Source: Candidatus Electrothrix marina (GTDB taxonomy: Bacteria > Desulfobacterota > Desulfobulbia > Desulfobulbales > Desulfobulbaceae). From it: DNA of 6,133 nucleotides. The position numbers and the translations under genes are program-made. Below, in pieces: positions 1-4,745 of the stretch (positions are counted from its first letter, which is position 1; each line of letters begins with the position of its first letter). Location of the stretch: the NCBI GenBank assembly GCA_004028495.1, contig MTKS01000100.1, positions 1 through 6,133 of the forward strand, written 5' to 3'. The notes under the pieces were generated by a model. The model was given only the letters and a program-made list of their open reading frames with translations. It did not search any database and had not been told where the DNA came from.

Positions 1-1
1 T

Positions 2-766
2 TTTGCGGTGGGTTTTGCTGTCAAAGACACCATCGAGAATTATATCGCAAGTATCATGCTGAGTCTCCGGCAGCCCTTTCGTCCCAGGGATTTTGTCTCC
101 ATCGACAGCCACGAAGGGGTGGTTATTCGGTTGACCTCCAGGGCCACCATCCTGATGACGACTGACGGGAATCATTTGCGGATACCGAACGCCGTGGTGT
201 TTAAGGCGATTATTCTCAATTACACCACGAATCCCGAGCGTCGTTTTGATTTTACCCTGGGAATAGGCGTCAACGATGACCCGGTTGCGGCAACCGAGGC
301 CGGTGTTGAGGCCATCGCTAGCCTGCCCTTTATCCTGGACTCGCCCCCACCCGGTTCTTTTGTTGAAATGATGGGGGATTCGAATATCGTCATTCGCTTT
401 ATGGGATGGATCAACCAGAAGGAAACAGACTTTCTCAAGGCGAGGAGCTATGCCATGCAGAAGGCAAGAGAAGTGCTTGCAGAGCAAGGATTCTCTTTGC
501 CTGTGCCGAGCTATAACCTGCGTTTTGATGATGGGGTGCTGCCTTTTCAGACGTTGAAGTCGAAGCCGGAGACAGAGGCGGATAAGAAACAACCCGGGCC
601 AAGGGAGCATGTTATATCAGTTGAAGATGTTGAAGACGTCGAACATGTGGAAGATATCGAAGAAATGGATGTGAGTCCTGAACAGCACCTTCAGGAAAAG
701 GTGGAGGATGAGCGGCAAGCAACACAGGAAGAGGATCTTCTGGATGAAGACAGTCCGAAGGAGTAG
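2..766 (+). CDS. MscS-family mechanosensitive ion channel, C-terminal part (5' end outside window)
   Basis: This is the 3' part of a small-conductance mechanosensitive channel gene. Such channels sit in the inner membrane and release solutes on hypo-osmotic shock. The frame is open from base 2, so the GTG at 8 is not the true start. The 254 visible residues begin inside the pore helix (GFAVKDTIENYIAS, like the MscS TM3 signature). The beta-domain follows, with PFRPRDFV and then a segment ending TTDGNHLRIPN, the usual DG-x-x-x-x-IPN loop. The mixed alpha/beta C-terminal domain runs to about residue 180 (PSYNLRF). The last 60 or so residues are a highly acidic, probably disordered tail rich in VED/VEH triplets, which is not part of the standard fold. 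The upstream membrane helices are not visible, so the subfamily cannot be assigned. The family call is firm; substrate and gating are not known. Confidence 0.9.
   Translation, partial: FAVGFAVKDTIENYIASIMLSLRQPFRPRDFVSIDSHEGVVIRLTSRATILMTTDGNHLRIPNAVVFKAIILNYTTNPERRFDFTLGIGVNDDPVAATEAGVEAIASLPFILDSPPPGSFVEMMGDSNIVIRFMGWINQKETDFLKARSYAMQKAREVLAEQGFSLPVPSYNLRFDDGVLPFQTLKSKPETEADKKQPGPREHVISVEDVEDVEHVEDIEEMDVSPEQHLQEKVEDERQATQEEDLLDEDSPKE
620..664 (+). repeat. Degenerate 9-bp tandem repeat encoding VED-type triplets
   Basis: Five in-frame 9-base units encode VED, VED, VEH, VED and IEE in the acidic tail of the MscS-like protein. Third-position differences between units (gaagat, gaagac, gaacat) show the array is not a fresh duplication. 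It adds a strongly negative, possibly helical segment to the cytoplasmic end of the channel. The function is unknown. Confidence 0.6.
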
Positions 767-798
767 GGGAGGAAAAAATCCTCTTCCCATCCTATTTT
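766..798 (+). terminator. Candidate intrinsic terminator after the MscS-like gene
   Basis: An 8-bp stem (766-773 with 779-786, two G-U pairs) closes an AAAAA loop and begins on the last base of the TAG stop codon. A run of five T's lies at 794-798, about seven bases past the stem. The gap between stem and T-run makes it weaker than a textbook terminator, but the position right after the stop is right. Confidence 0.4.
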
Positions 799-811
799 TC
801 CCTAGATTGAC

Positions 812-840
812 TTGCTGTAATGTATTGTATGTGGTATTAA
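812..840 (+). promoter_or_regulatory. Candidate sigma-70 promoter for rpsB
   Basis: TTGCTG (812-817) and TATTAA (835-840) are 17 bases apart. The -35 box matches the consensus at only three positions and the -10 at four. A better -35 box, TTGACT at 807-812, is too far (22 bases) from this -10. The GGTATTAA context recurs in the tRNA-Leu promoter of this window, which lends some support. Transcription from here would give an rpsB leader of about 150 bases. Confidence 0.35.
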
Positions 841-860
841 GAAAAATTTGTCTTTTATCA

Positions 861-885
861 TGCTTTGGGGCGAAGTCCCGCAGCA
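861..885 (+). promoter_or_regulatory. Leader hairpin 1 upstream of rpsB
   Basis: TGCT (861-864) pairs with AGCA (882-885). After a short internal mismatch, TGGGG (866-870) pairs with TCCCG (876-880), using two wobble pairs, around a CGAAG loop. It lies in the presumed rpsB 5' leader. A role in translational feedback is conceivable because S2 represses its own leader in E. coli, but nothing here proves it. Confidence 0.4.
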
Positions 886-922
886 AAACTACACACACTC
901 CGATATATGTCCTTTGGTGTTT

Positions 923-955
923 CTGATCAGGTCGTCAGGTACTGACAGGGATCGG
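923..955 (+). promoter_or_regulatory. Leader hairpin 2 just upstream of the rpsB ribosome-binding region
   Basis: This is a two-tier stem-loop. The outer stem pairs CTGATC (923-928) with GATCGG (950-955), and the inner stem pairs GTCAG (934-938) with CTGAC (942-946) over a GTA loop. The two helices are separated by an asymmetric internal loop. It ends about 40 bases before the rpsB ATG and 10 bases before a GGAGG at 966-970, a plausible place for a regulatory protein or RNA fold to act. Confidence 0.45.
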
Positions 956-985
956 CAGCAGGAGTGGAGGTATAACCAAAAACGT

Positions 986-989
986 GGAG
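986..989 (+). promoter_or_regulatory. Ribosome-binding site deciding the rpsB start
   Basis: GGAG at 986-989 sits six bases before ATG 996. This favours the ATG (protein beginning [10 protein letters not shown], like other S2 proteins) over the in-frame GTG at 984, which would add MEKK. A second purine block, GGAGG at 966-970, is 13 bases from that GTG and 25 from the ATG. Confidence 0.6.
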
Positions 990-995
990 AAGAAA

Positions 996-1779
996 ATGGC
1001 ACCAAAAGTAACTATGCGGGAAATGCTTGAGGCAGGTCTGCATTTCGGACATCAGACAAGACGCTGGAATCCGAAAATGAAACCGTACATCTACGGACCG
1101 CGTAACGGCATCTACATCATCAACCTTGATGCGACCATGAAGATGTTTCGCACCGCATTCAGCTATATTCAAAATGCTGTTGCTGATGGCGGAAGCATCA
1201 TGTTTGTCGGAACAAAACGTCAGGCCCAGGCCATCATGAAAGAGCAGGCTGTTCGTTGCGGGATGTACTATGTCAATCATCGCTGGCTCGGCGGTATGAT
1301 GACCAACTTTCAGACTGTGAAGAATTCCGTGGATCGTTTGAAATCGATTGAGGCCATGCAGGAAGACGGCAGTATCAATCGTTTTCCGAAAAAGGAAATC
1401 CTCAAGATGGAAAAAGAGCGGGTTAAGCTTGAGCGCAATGTTGGCGGAATCAAGAATATGCGCAAACTGCCCGACGTTCTTTTTTGTTATTGATCCCCGC
1501 AAAGAAGAGATTGCTATCAGCGAGGCGAAAAAACTCAATATTCCGGTTGTGGCTTTGACCGATACCAACTGCAGCCCGGAAGGCATTGAGCATCTTATTC
1601 CCGGCAATGATGATGCGATCCGCGCGATCCGCCTGATTACCTCCCAGATTGCTGATGCGGTTCTGGAAGGGAAGGGCGATGCAGGAGAAGAGGTCGGTGA
1701 TCTTGATGCCATGGAAGCCGCAATGACCGGCGAGCAGGCTGCTGAAGCTACTGCTGCTGAGCAGACTCCGCAGGCATAA
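996..1779 (+). CDS. rpsB: 30S ribosomal protein S2, reading frame broken by one extra T
   Basis: S2 belongs to the small ribosomal subunit and is needed for stable S1 binding and translation initiation. Residues 1-163 are read in one frame from ATG 996 and contain [17 protein letters not shown] near the N-terminus, VGTKRQAQ (71-78), [11 protein letters not shown] (95-105) and KLPDVLF (157-163). In that frame the protein ends with CY and TGA at 1491-1493. Skipping one T of the run 1480-1485 restores [11 protein letters not shown], then [20 protein letters not shown], the canonical S2 ending, to TAA 1777-1779. The restored protein has 260 residues, a normal S2 length, with an Ala/Glu-rich tail. 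Everything outside the single base is intact and conserved, which speaks against old decay. rpsB followed by tsf is the usual bacterial order. Identity is certain; whether the frameshift is real is open. Confidence 0.95.
1480..1493 (+). other. Frameshift site in rpsB: six-T run followed by premature TGA
   Basis: Zero-frame codons here are CTT TTT TGT TAT TGA (1479-1493). A +1 shift on the T-run gives CTT TTT GTT ATT GAT, encoding the expected LFVID. tRNA-Phe on TTT could re-pair perfectly after slipping one base forward, so recoding is mechanically possible. No upstream Shine-Dalgarno-like stimulator such as that of prfB is evident. A homopolymer length error is the simplest reading. Confidence 0.85.
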
Positions 1780-1851
1780 CACCTGACGGATCGGCGGATA
1801 AACAGGGTAGCGTCGTTGTTTTGAAGTATAAGGTGGAAATACAATGTGGTA

Positions 1852-1879
1852 AGAGAAGGGGCTGAGAAGCCCCTTCTTT
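1852..1879 (+). terminator. Strong stem-loop between rpsB and tsf, likely terminator or attenuator
   Basis: AGAAGGGGCT (1854-1863) pairs perfectly with AGCCCCTTCT (1868-1877) over a GAGA tetraloop, and two further base pairs are possible outside. The stem ends in TTCTTTCG, a short and interrupted U-tract, so partial termination or an RNA processing/stability role is also possible. It starts 72 bases after the rpsB stop. Confidence 0.6.
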
Positions 1880-1928
1880 CGTCCTGAACCAGCGTACGCA
1901 CTGGTAGCGGATAGTAGCGCGGACCATC

Positions 1929-1957
1929 GGGACAGATCGCGTTGATAAGAATATATT
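1929..1957 (+). promoter_or_regulatory. Candidate promoter for tsf
   Basis: GGGACA (1929-1934) and TATATT (1952-1957) are 17 bases apart, matching the sigma-70 boxes at four and five positions. It lies downstream of the rpsB-tsf stem-loop, so it would let tsf be transcribed separately from rpsB, with a leader of about 40 bases. The call rests on box similarity and position only. Confidence 0.35.
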
Positions 1958-1995
1958 GCCGGGAAAAAAAACCGGAAGAAAACGTTGTAGCTAAA

Positions 1996-1999
1996 GGAG
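1996..1999 (+). promoter_or_regulatory. Ribosome-binding site supporting a GTG start of tsf
   Basis: GGAG within AAAGGAGA (1993-2000) lies six bases before GTG 2006. The next in-frame ATG would remove the conserved N-terminal VTSQMVKELR segment, so the GTG is the start. Confidence 0.75.
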
Positions 2000-2005
2000 A
2001 AGACA

Positions 2006-2599
2006 GTGAAAGTTACCAGCCAGATGGTCAAAGAATTACGGCAAAAGACCAATGCAGGCATGATGGACTGCAAGCGGGCCTTAGAGGAGACAGAAGGTGA
2101 CATGGAAAAATCCGTGGATCTTCTGCGCCAGAAGGGACTTGCTGTTGCAGCAAAACGGGCTGATCGGGCCACCTCTGAAGGGACTGTTGAGACGTATATC
2201 CATGCGGGCGGTAAGCTCGGTGTTATGGTAGAGGTCGGTTGCGAGACCGATTTCGTTGCCAAGACCGATGATTTCCTGGCCTTTGCCAAGGACGTTGCCA
2301 TGCACATCGCTGCTGCCTGTCCTTTGTCCGTCACTCGTGACGAAGTGCCCCAGGATCTGATTGAGCGCGAGCGCGATATCTATGTGAATCAGGCCAAGGA
2401 ATCCGGTAAGCCGGAGAATATTATTGATAAGATTGTTACCGGCAAGATTGATAAATATGTTGCTGAGAACTGTCTGATGGAGCAGAAGTTCATCAAGAAC
2501 CCGGATCTGACGATTCAAGATCTGCTCAATGAGCTGATCGCCAAGATGGGCGAGAACATTTCCGTGAAACGGTTTGCTCGTTATCAGCTCGGCGCATAA
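2006..2599 (+). CDS. tsf: Translation elongation factor Ts (short form)
   Basis: EF-Ts is the cytoplasmic guanine-nucleotide exchange factor that releases GDP from EF-Tu and so recycles it during elongation. The product has 197 residues, the compact form seen in many bacteria such as Thermus, compared with about 283 in E. coli. The N-terminal UBA-like domain (about 1-52) contains LRQKTNAGMMDCKRAL (11-26) and the helix GDMEKSVDLLRQKG. The core follows, with the signature VGCETDFVAKTDDF (77-90) whose TDFVAK segment contacts EF-Tu. The C-terminal end SVKRFARYQLGA is typical. The gene starts 226 bases after rpsB, in the same direction, in the canonical order. The wide gap with a stem-loop and a candidate promoter suggests it is at least partly transcribed separately. 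The frame is intact. Confidence 0.97.
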   Translation: MKVTSQMVKELRQKTNAGMMDCKRALEETEGDMEKSVDLLRQKGLAVAAKRADRATSEGTVETYIHAGGKLGVMVEVGCETDFVAKTDDFLAFAKDVAMHIAAACPLSVTRDEVPQDLIERERDIYVNQAKESGKPENIIDKIVTGKIDKYVAENCLMEQKFIKNPDLTIQDLLNELIAKMGENISVKRFARYQLGA

Positions 2600-2649
2600 G
2601 TTGGAAAGTACCGGGTGATTCCTTGGCGTCGCCCGGCCAACTTTTCATA
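2598..2649 (+). terminator. Candidate terminator at the tsf stop codon
   Basis: AAGTTGG (2598-2604, overlapping the TAA) pairs with CCAACTT (2637-2643). Inside, CCGGG (2611-2615) pairs with CCCGG (2632-2636) and stacks directly on the outer stem on the 3' side. The 3' arm runs into TTTTCATATTTT, an interrupted U-rich tract. This is a good candidate for termination after tsf or for partial read-through to pyrH. Confidence 0.55.
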
Positions 2650-2654
2650 TTTTG

Positions 2655-2677
2655 TATCCCTCCCAAAGGGAGGGATA
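2655..2677. repeat. Perfect 10-bp inverted repeat with AAA loop
   Basis: TATCCCTCCC (2655-2664) is followed by AAA and its exact complement GGGAGGGATA (2668-2677). No T-run follows on either strand, so it is not a standard terminator. It could be a REP-like element, an RNA-stabilising hairpin or a protein site. Confidence 0.7.
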
Positions 2678-2702
2678 GGAATGTATTTATGAGCTGAGTT
2701 TT

Positions 2703-2733
2703 CGGTTGCCGGACAAAGGGGTACCGGCAACCG
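2703..2733. repeat. Perfect 10-bp inverted repeat with 11-base loop
   Basis: CGGTTGCCGG (2703-2712) pairs exactly with CCGGCAACCG (2724-2733). Only TTT follows on the + strand, so termination would be weak. In RNA this would be one of the most stable folds in the tsf-pyrH gap. Confidence 0.7.
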
Positions 2734-2736
2734 TTT

Positions 2737-2750
2737 GGGTCTGCGGACCC
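2737..2750. repeat. Small 5-bp hairpin GGGTC-TGCG-GACCC
   Basis: GGGTC (2737-2741) and GACCC (2746-2750) pair around TGCG, three bases after the preceding hairpin. It is short and could occur by chance, but it extends a run of consecutive stem-loops in the pyrH leader. Confidence 0.45.
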
Positions 2751-2845
2751 GATTTCCCTCCACCCTGTTTCCAGGCCGCAGTGTTATGAATATCCGGACC
2801 TGCCGCTCAATGCAATAAATTTCCTGCCAGCGGAGGCATATCACA

Positions 2846-3553
2846 ATGCAGTTTCGAAGAATTCTCCTTAAAATAAGCGGTGAGGCCCTGATGGGCGACG
2901 GTGCCTACGGCATCAGCCCGGACATGATCAGTTTTGTGGCCCTGGAAATTAAAAAAATCCAGGAGCAAGGTGCGCAGGTTGCCTTGGTGATCGGTGCCGG
3001 TAATATTTTTCGCGGGGTGGCCGGTGCTGCCGGCGGAATGAATCGGGCATCTGCCGATAATATGGGGATGCTGGCCACGGTACTGAACGCTCTTGCCATG
3101 CAGGACGGGCTGGAGAAAATCGGTGTTGCCTGTCGGGTGATGTCGGCTATCAGTATGCGCAATGTCTGCGAGCCCTATGTTCGCCTTCAGGCTATTGAGC
3201 ATCTGGAAAAGGGCAGGGTGGTTATCTTTGCCGCCGGCACGGGTAATCCCTATTTTACCACGGATACCGGCGGGGTACTCCGGGCCTTGGAGATTGAGGC
3301 GGACGTGATGATGAAGGCCACCCGAGTGGATGGGGTTTATGACCGCGATCCGGAAAAGGATACCAATGCAGTGCGTTTTGATCGCCTGACCTACACCACG
3401 GTCCTGCAAAATGAACTGCGGGTCATGGATGCAGCAGGTATCTCTCTTGCTCGGGATAATAATCTGCCGGTCCTGGTTTTTAATATGAAGCAGGAAGGCA
3501 ATATTGTTCGGGCGGCCGCAGGCGAGGATGTGGGTACCTTGATTACCGCCTGA
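2846..3553 (+). CDS. pyrH: UMP kinase (uridylate kinase)
   Basis: PyrH phosphorylates UMP to UDP with ATP in pyrimidine nucleotide synthesis. Bacterial enzymes are cytoplasmic hexamers of the amino-acid-kinase fold, usually activated by GTP and inhibited by UTP. The 235 residues match the family length. Visible motifs are KISGEAL (9-15) and GAGNIFRG (50-57, phosphate-binding glycine loop), then ADNMGMLAT (70-78). [11 protein letters not shown] (131-141), [15 protein letters not shown] (155-169) and MDAAG (194-198) complete the UMP- and ATP-binding set. ATG 2846 is preceded by GGAGG at 2832-2836, nine bases away. The gene follows tsf in the usual order, but after 246 bases of hairpin-rich sequence, and is not followed by frr. 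The frame is intact. Confidence 0.97.
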   Translation: MQFRRILLKISGEALMGDGAYGISPDMISFVALEIKKIQEQGAQVALVIGAGNIFRGVAGAAGGMNRASADNMGMLATVLNALAMQDGLEKIGVACRVMSAISMRNVCEPYVRLQAIEHLEKGRVVIFAAGTGNPYFTTDTGGVLRALEIEADVMMKATRVDGVYDRDPEKDTNAVRFDRLTYTTVLQNELRVMDAAGISLARDNNLPVLVFNMKQEGNIVRAAAGEDVGTLITA

Positions 3554-3567
3554 TTCGGTCGTTGTTA

Positions 3568-3596
3568 GTAGGGGCAACGGCATGCCGTGCTCCTAC
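3568..3596. repeat. Palindromic repeat-like element between pyrH and the MBL gene
   Basis: The outer stem pairs GTAGGGGCA (3568-3576) with TGCTCCTAC (3588-3596) with one G-U pair. The inner stem pairs CGGC (3578-3581) with GCCG (3584-3587), leaving one bulged A. The GTAGGGGC...CCTAC shape resembles short dispersed palindromes found in many copies in some bacterial genomes; that comparison is from memory. No T-run flanks it, so efficient termination is doubtful, although it sits exactly between two convergent genes. Confidence 0.6.
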
Positions 3597-3600
3597 AATC

Positions 3601-4377
3601 CTACCCACCCACGGTAATAAACGGTCCAGGCTGATCCTGGCGAGCCAGCACCAGACTGAAGGTCGGATTATGAGGGGCTAATTCCTGCTGAACCTGGGCC
3701 GTGACCAGATCAGGATGATTATTGGTTTCACTGAGATGGGCCAGCACCACATGTTGGACCTCTGATGTACAGAGTTCGACCAGGAAAGCGGCTGCGTCGT
3801 TATTGGCCAGATGTCCCTGGTTGGAGCGGACCCGTTGCTTGATATGCATAGGATAGGGGCCGTTCAGGAGCATATCCGGGTCATAGTTGGCCTCCAGAAT
3901 CAGGGCCTGACACTGAAAAAGTCGCTGGCGGATCAGGGTAGTGATCTTGCCGGTATCAGTACAGTAGGCCACTGAATGAGTACCGTCCGTGATCTGAAAA
4001 CCCACCGGATCTGCTGTATCGTGTGAGATGCGGAAGGGATGGATGTGCAGATCATCCAGGGTAAAACCGGTGCCGGTTTCAAATTCACATCCTTGATGGA
4101 GTTTTTTCACCCGTGCTTCCGATGCCTGATGGGTACCGGGATTGGCATAAACCGGCAGGTCGCAACGTCGGGATAGAACACCGACCCCGCCAACATGATC
4201 GCCGTGCTCATGGGTGATCAGGATTGCATCCAGATCGTCCGGTGAGCGGTCGATCAAGGCCATGCGGCGGCTGATTTCCTTGCCTGAGAAACCCGCGTCG
4301 ATAAGGATGCTGGTCGAACCGGATTCGATCAGGGTGCAGTTTCCCTTTGAGCCGGAGCCGAGAACACAGAATTTCAT
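3601..4377 (-). CDS. MBL-fold metallohydrolase, WalJ/YycJ-like
   Basis: The 258-residue product is a metallo-beta-lactamase-fold hydrolase of the WalJ (YycJ) type, a family with proposed nuclease or DNA-repair-linked roles; the true substrate is unknown. It begins MKFCVLGSGSKGNCTLIE and continues with ILIDAGFSGKEI, both family hallmarks. Metal ligands are in THEHGDH (H56, H58, D60, H61), with further likely ligands H119 (ISHD), D141 (YCTDTG) and H214 (AHLSETNN). RSNQGHLANNDAA (184-196) is another family motif. No signal peptide is seen, so it is probably cytoplasmic. There is no Shine-Dalgarno sequence before the ATG (4377), but the start agrees with the family N-terminus. It converges on pyrH, with only the palindrome between them, and diverges from the tRNA gene. 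Confidence 0.9.
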   Translation of the reverse strand: MKFCVLGSGSKGNCTLIESGSTSILIDAGFSGKEISRRMALIDRSPDDLDAILITHEHGDHVGGVGVLSRRCDLPVYANPGTHQASEARVKKLHQGCEFETGTGFTLDDLHIHPFRISHDTADPVGFQITDGTHSVAYCTDTGKITTLIRQRLFQCQALILEANYDPDMLLNGPYPMHIKQRVRSNQGHLANNDAAAFLVELCTSEVQHVVLAHLSETNNHPDLVTAQVQQELAPHNPTFSLVLARQDQPGPFITVGG

Positions 4378-4404
4378 GGGCAGGTCAGAGCAGGGAAGGG
4401 TTGT

Positions 4405-4433
4405 TTTATGGATAACGTCTCTTTGCGCATCAA
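4405..4433 (-). promoter_or_regulatory. Candidate promoter for the MBL-fold gene
   Basis: On the minus strand TTGATG (4433-4428) and CATAAA (4410-4405) are 17 bases apart, each with four consensus matches. It would start transcription about 20-30 bases before the ATG. It lies back to back with the tRNA promoter in the 104-base divergent gap. Confidence 0.35.
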
Positions 4434-4438
4434 TTCTC

Positions 4439-4468
4439 TTGACAGTAAAATGGTTTTTGCGGTATTAA
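4439..4468 (+). promoter_or_regulatory. Promoter of the tRNA-Leu gene
   Basis: A perfect TTGACA (4439-4444) is followed after 18 bases by TATTAA (4463-4468, four of six matches). The predicted start lies a few bases before the mature tRNA 5' end at 4482, as expected for a short tRNA precursor. Confidence 0.75.
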
Positions 4469-4481
4469 TAGCAGCACTTCA

Positions 4482-4569
4482 GCCGGAGTGGTGAAACTGG
4501 TAGACGCACTGGACTCAAAATCCAGCGGGCCTTGCGCCCGTGTCGGTTCGATTCCGACCTCCGGCACCA
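4482..4569 (+). tRNA. tRNA-Leu, anticodon CAA
   Basis: This is a complete class II tRNA that decodes UUG. The acceptor stem GCCGGAG (4482-4488) pairs with CTCCGGC (4559-4565), followed by discriminator A and encoded CCA (4567-4569). The anticodon stem CTGGA (4509-4513) / TCCAG (4521-4525) encloses the loop CTCAAAA with anticodon CAA at 4516-4518. A long variable arm with GGGC/GCCC pairing lies at about 4526-4541, as in leucine tRNAs. The T stem GTCGG (4542-4546) / CCGAC (4554-4558) encloses TTCGATT. It has its own promoter and terminator and no neighbouring tRNA, so it is a single-gene unit. Confidence 0.97.
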
Positions 4570-4580
4570 TAGTATATTCC

Positions 4581-4596
4581 ATTCACTTCCGTGAAT
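4581..4596 (+). repeat. Small hairpin in the tRNA trailer
   Basis: ATTCAC (4581-4586) pairs with GTGAAT (4591-4596) over TTCC, 11 bases after the CCA end. It could serve tRNA 3' processing or be incidental. Confidence 0.4.
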
Positions 4597-4603
4597 GTTC
4601 GAT

Positions 4604-4640
4604 AAAGCCCGCAGCCTGCAAAGGTGTGCGGGTTTTTCTT
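4604..4640 (+). terminator. Intrinsic terminator of tRNA-Leu
   Basis: AAAGCCCGCA (4604-4613) pairs with TGCGGGTTTT (4627-4636). The inner part GCCT (4614-4617) / AGGT (4622-4625) closes a GCAA loop. The stem leads into TTTTTCTTTG, giving a strong GC stem plus U-tract. Confidence 0.87.
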
Positions 4641-4713
4641 TGTCTTTTCGTCTCTCCCTTCTGTTCCTGTTGCCAGCATCAGCTGCATATTGCATAAGAG
4701 TAACGCGGGGGTG

Positions 4714-4745
4714 AAAAAGGGAACGGCCCGATGATAATGCTCCCT
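4714..4745 (-). terminator. Weak candidate terminator after the Rpn-like gene
   Basis: On the minus strand AGGGA (4745-4741) overlaps the TAG stop codon and pairs with TCCCT (4722-4718), followed by TTTT (4717-4714). The loop is 18 bases and the stem only five pairs, so this is tentative. Confidence 0.33.

Noticed and set aside
1348..1779. Separate gene starting at ATG 1348 in the second rpsB frame
   Set aside because: Its first 45 or so residues are out of frame with S2 and unlike any protein; from VIDPRKE onward it is simply the C-terminus of S2.
927..2334. Long minus-strand frames opposite rpsB and tsf
   Set aside because: They overlap strongly conserved genes on the + strand, lack recognisable motifs, and are explained as antisense shadows.
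2782..2790. Extended -10 like TGTTATGAA before pyrH
   Set aside because: There is no acceptable -35 box at the right distance; too weak to list as a promoter.
2807..3583. 258-codon minus-strand frame opposite pyrH
   Set aside because: It covers almost exactly the pyrH gene and has the odd composition of an antisense reading; pyrH itself shows all its motifs.
4550..4569. tRNA-Leu 3' end as an integration (att) site
   Set aside because: No second copy of the tRNA 3' end is visible downstream in the window and no integrase is encoded.
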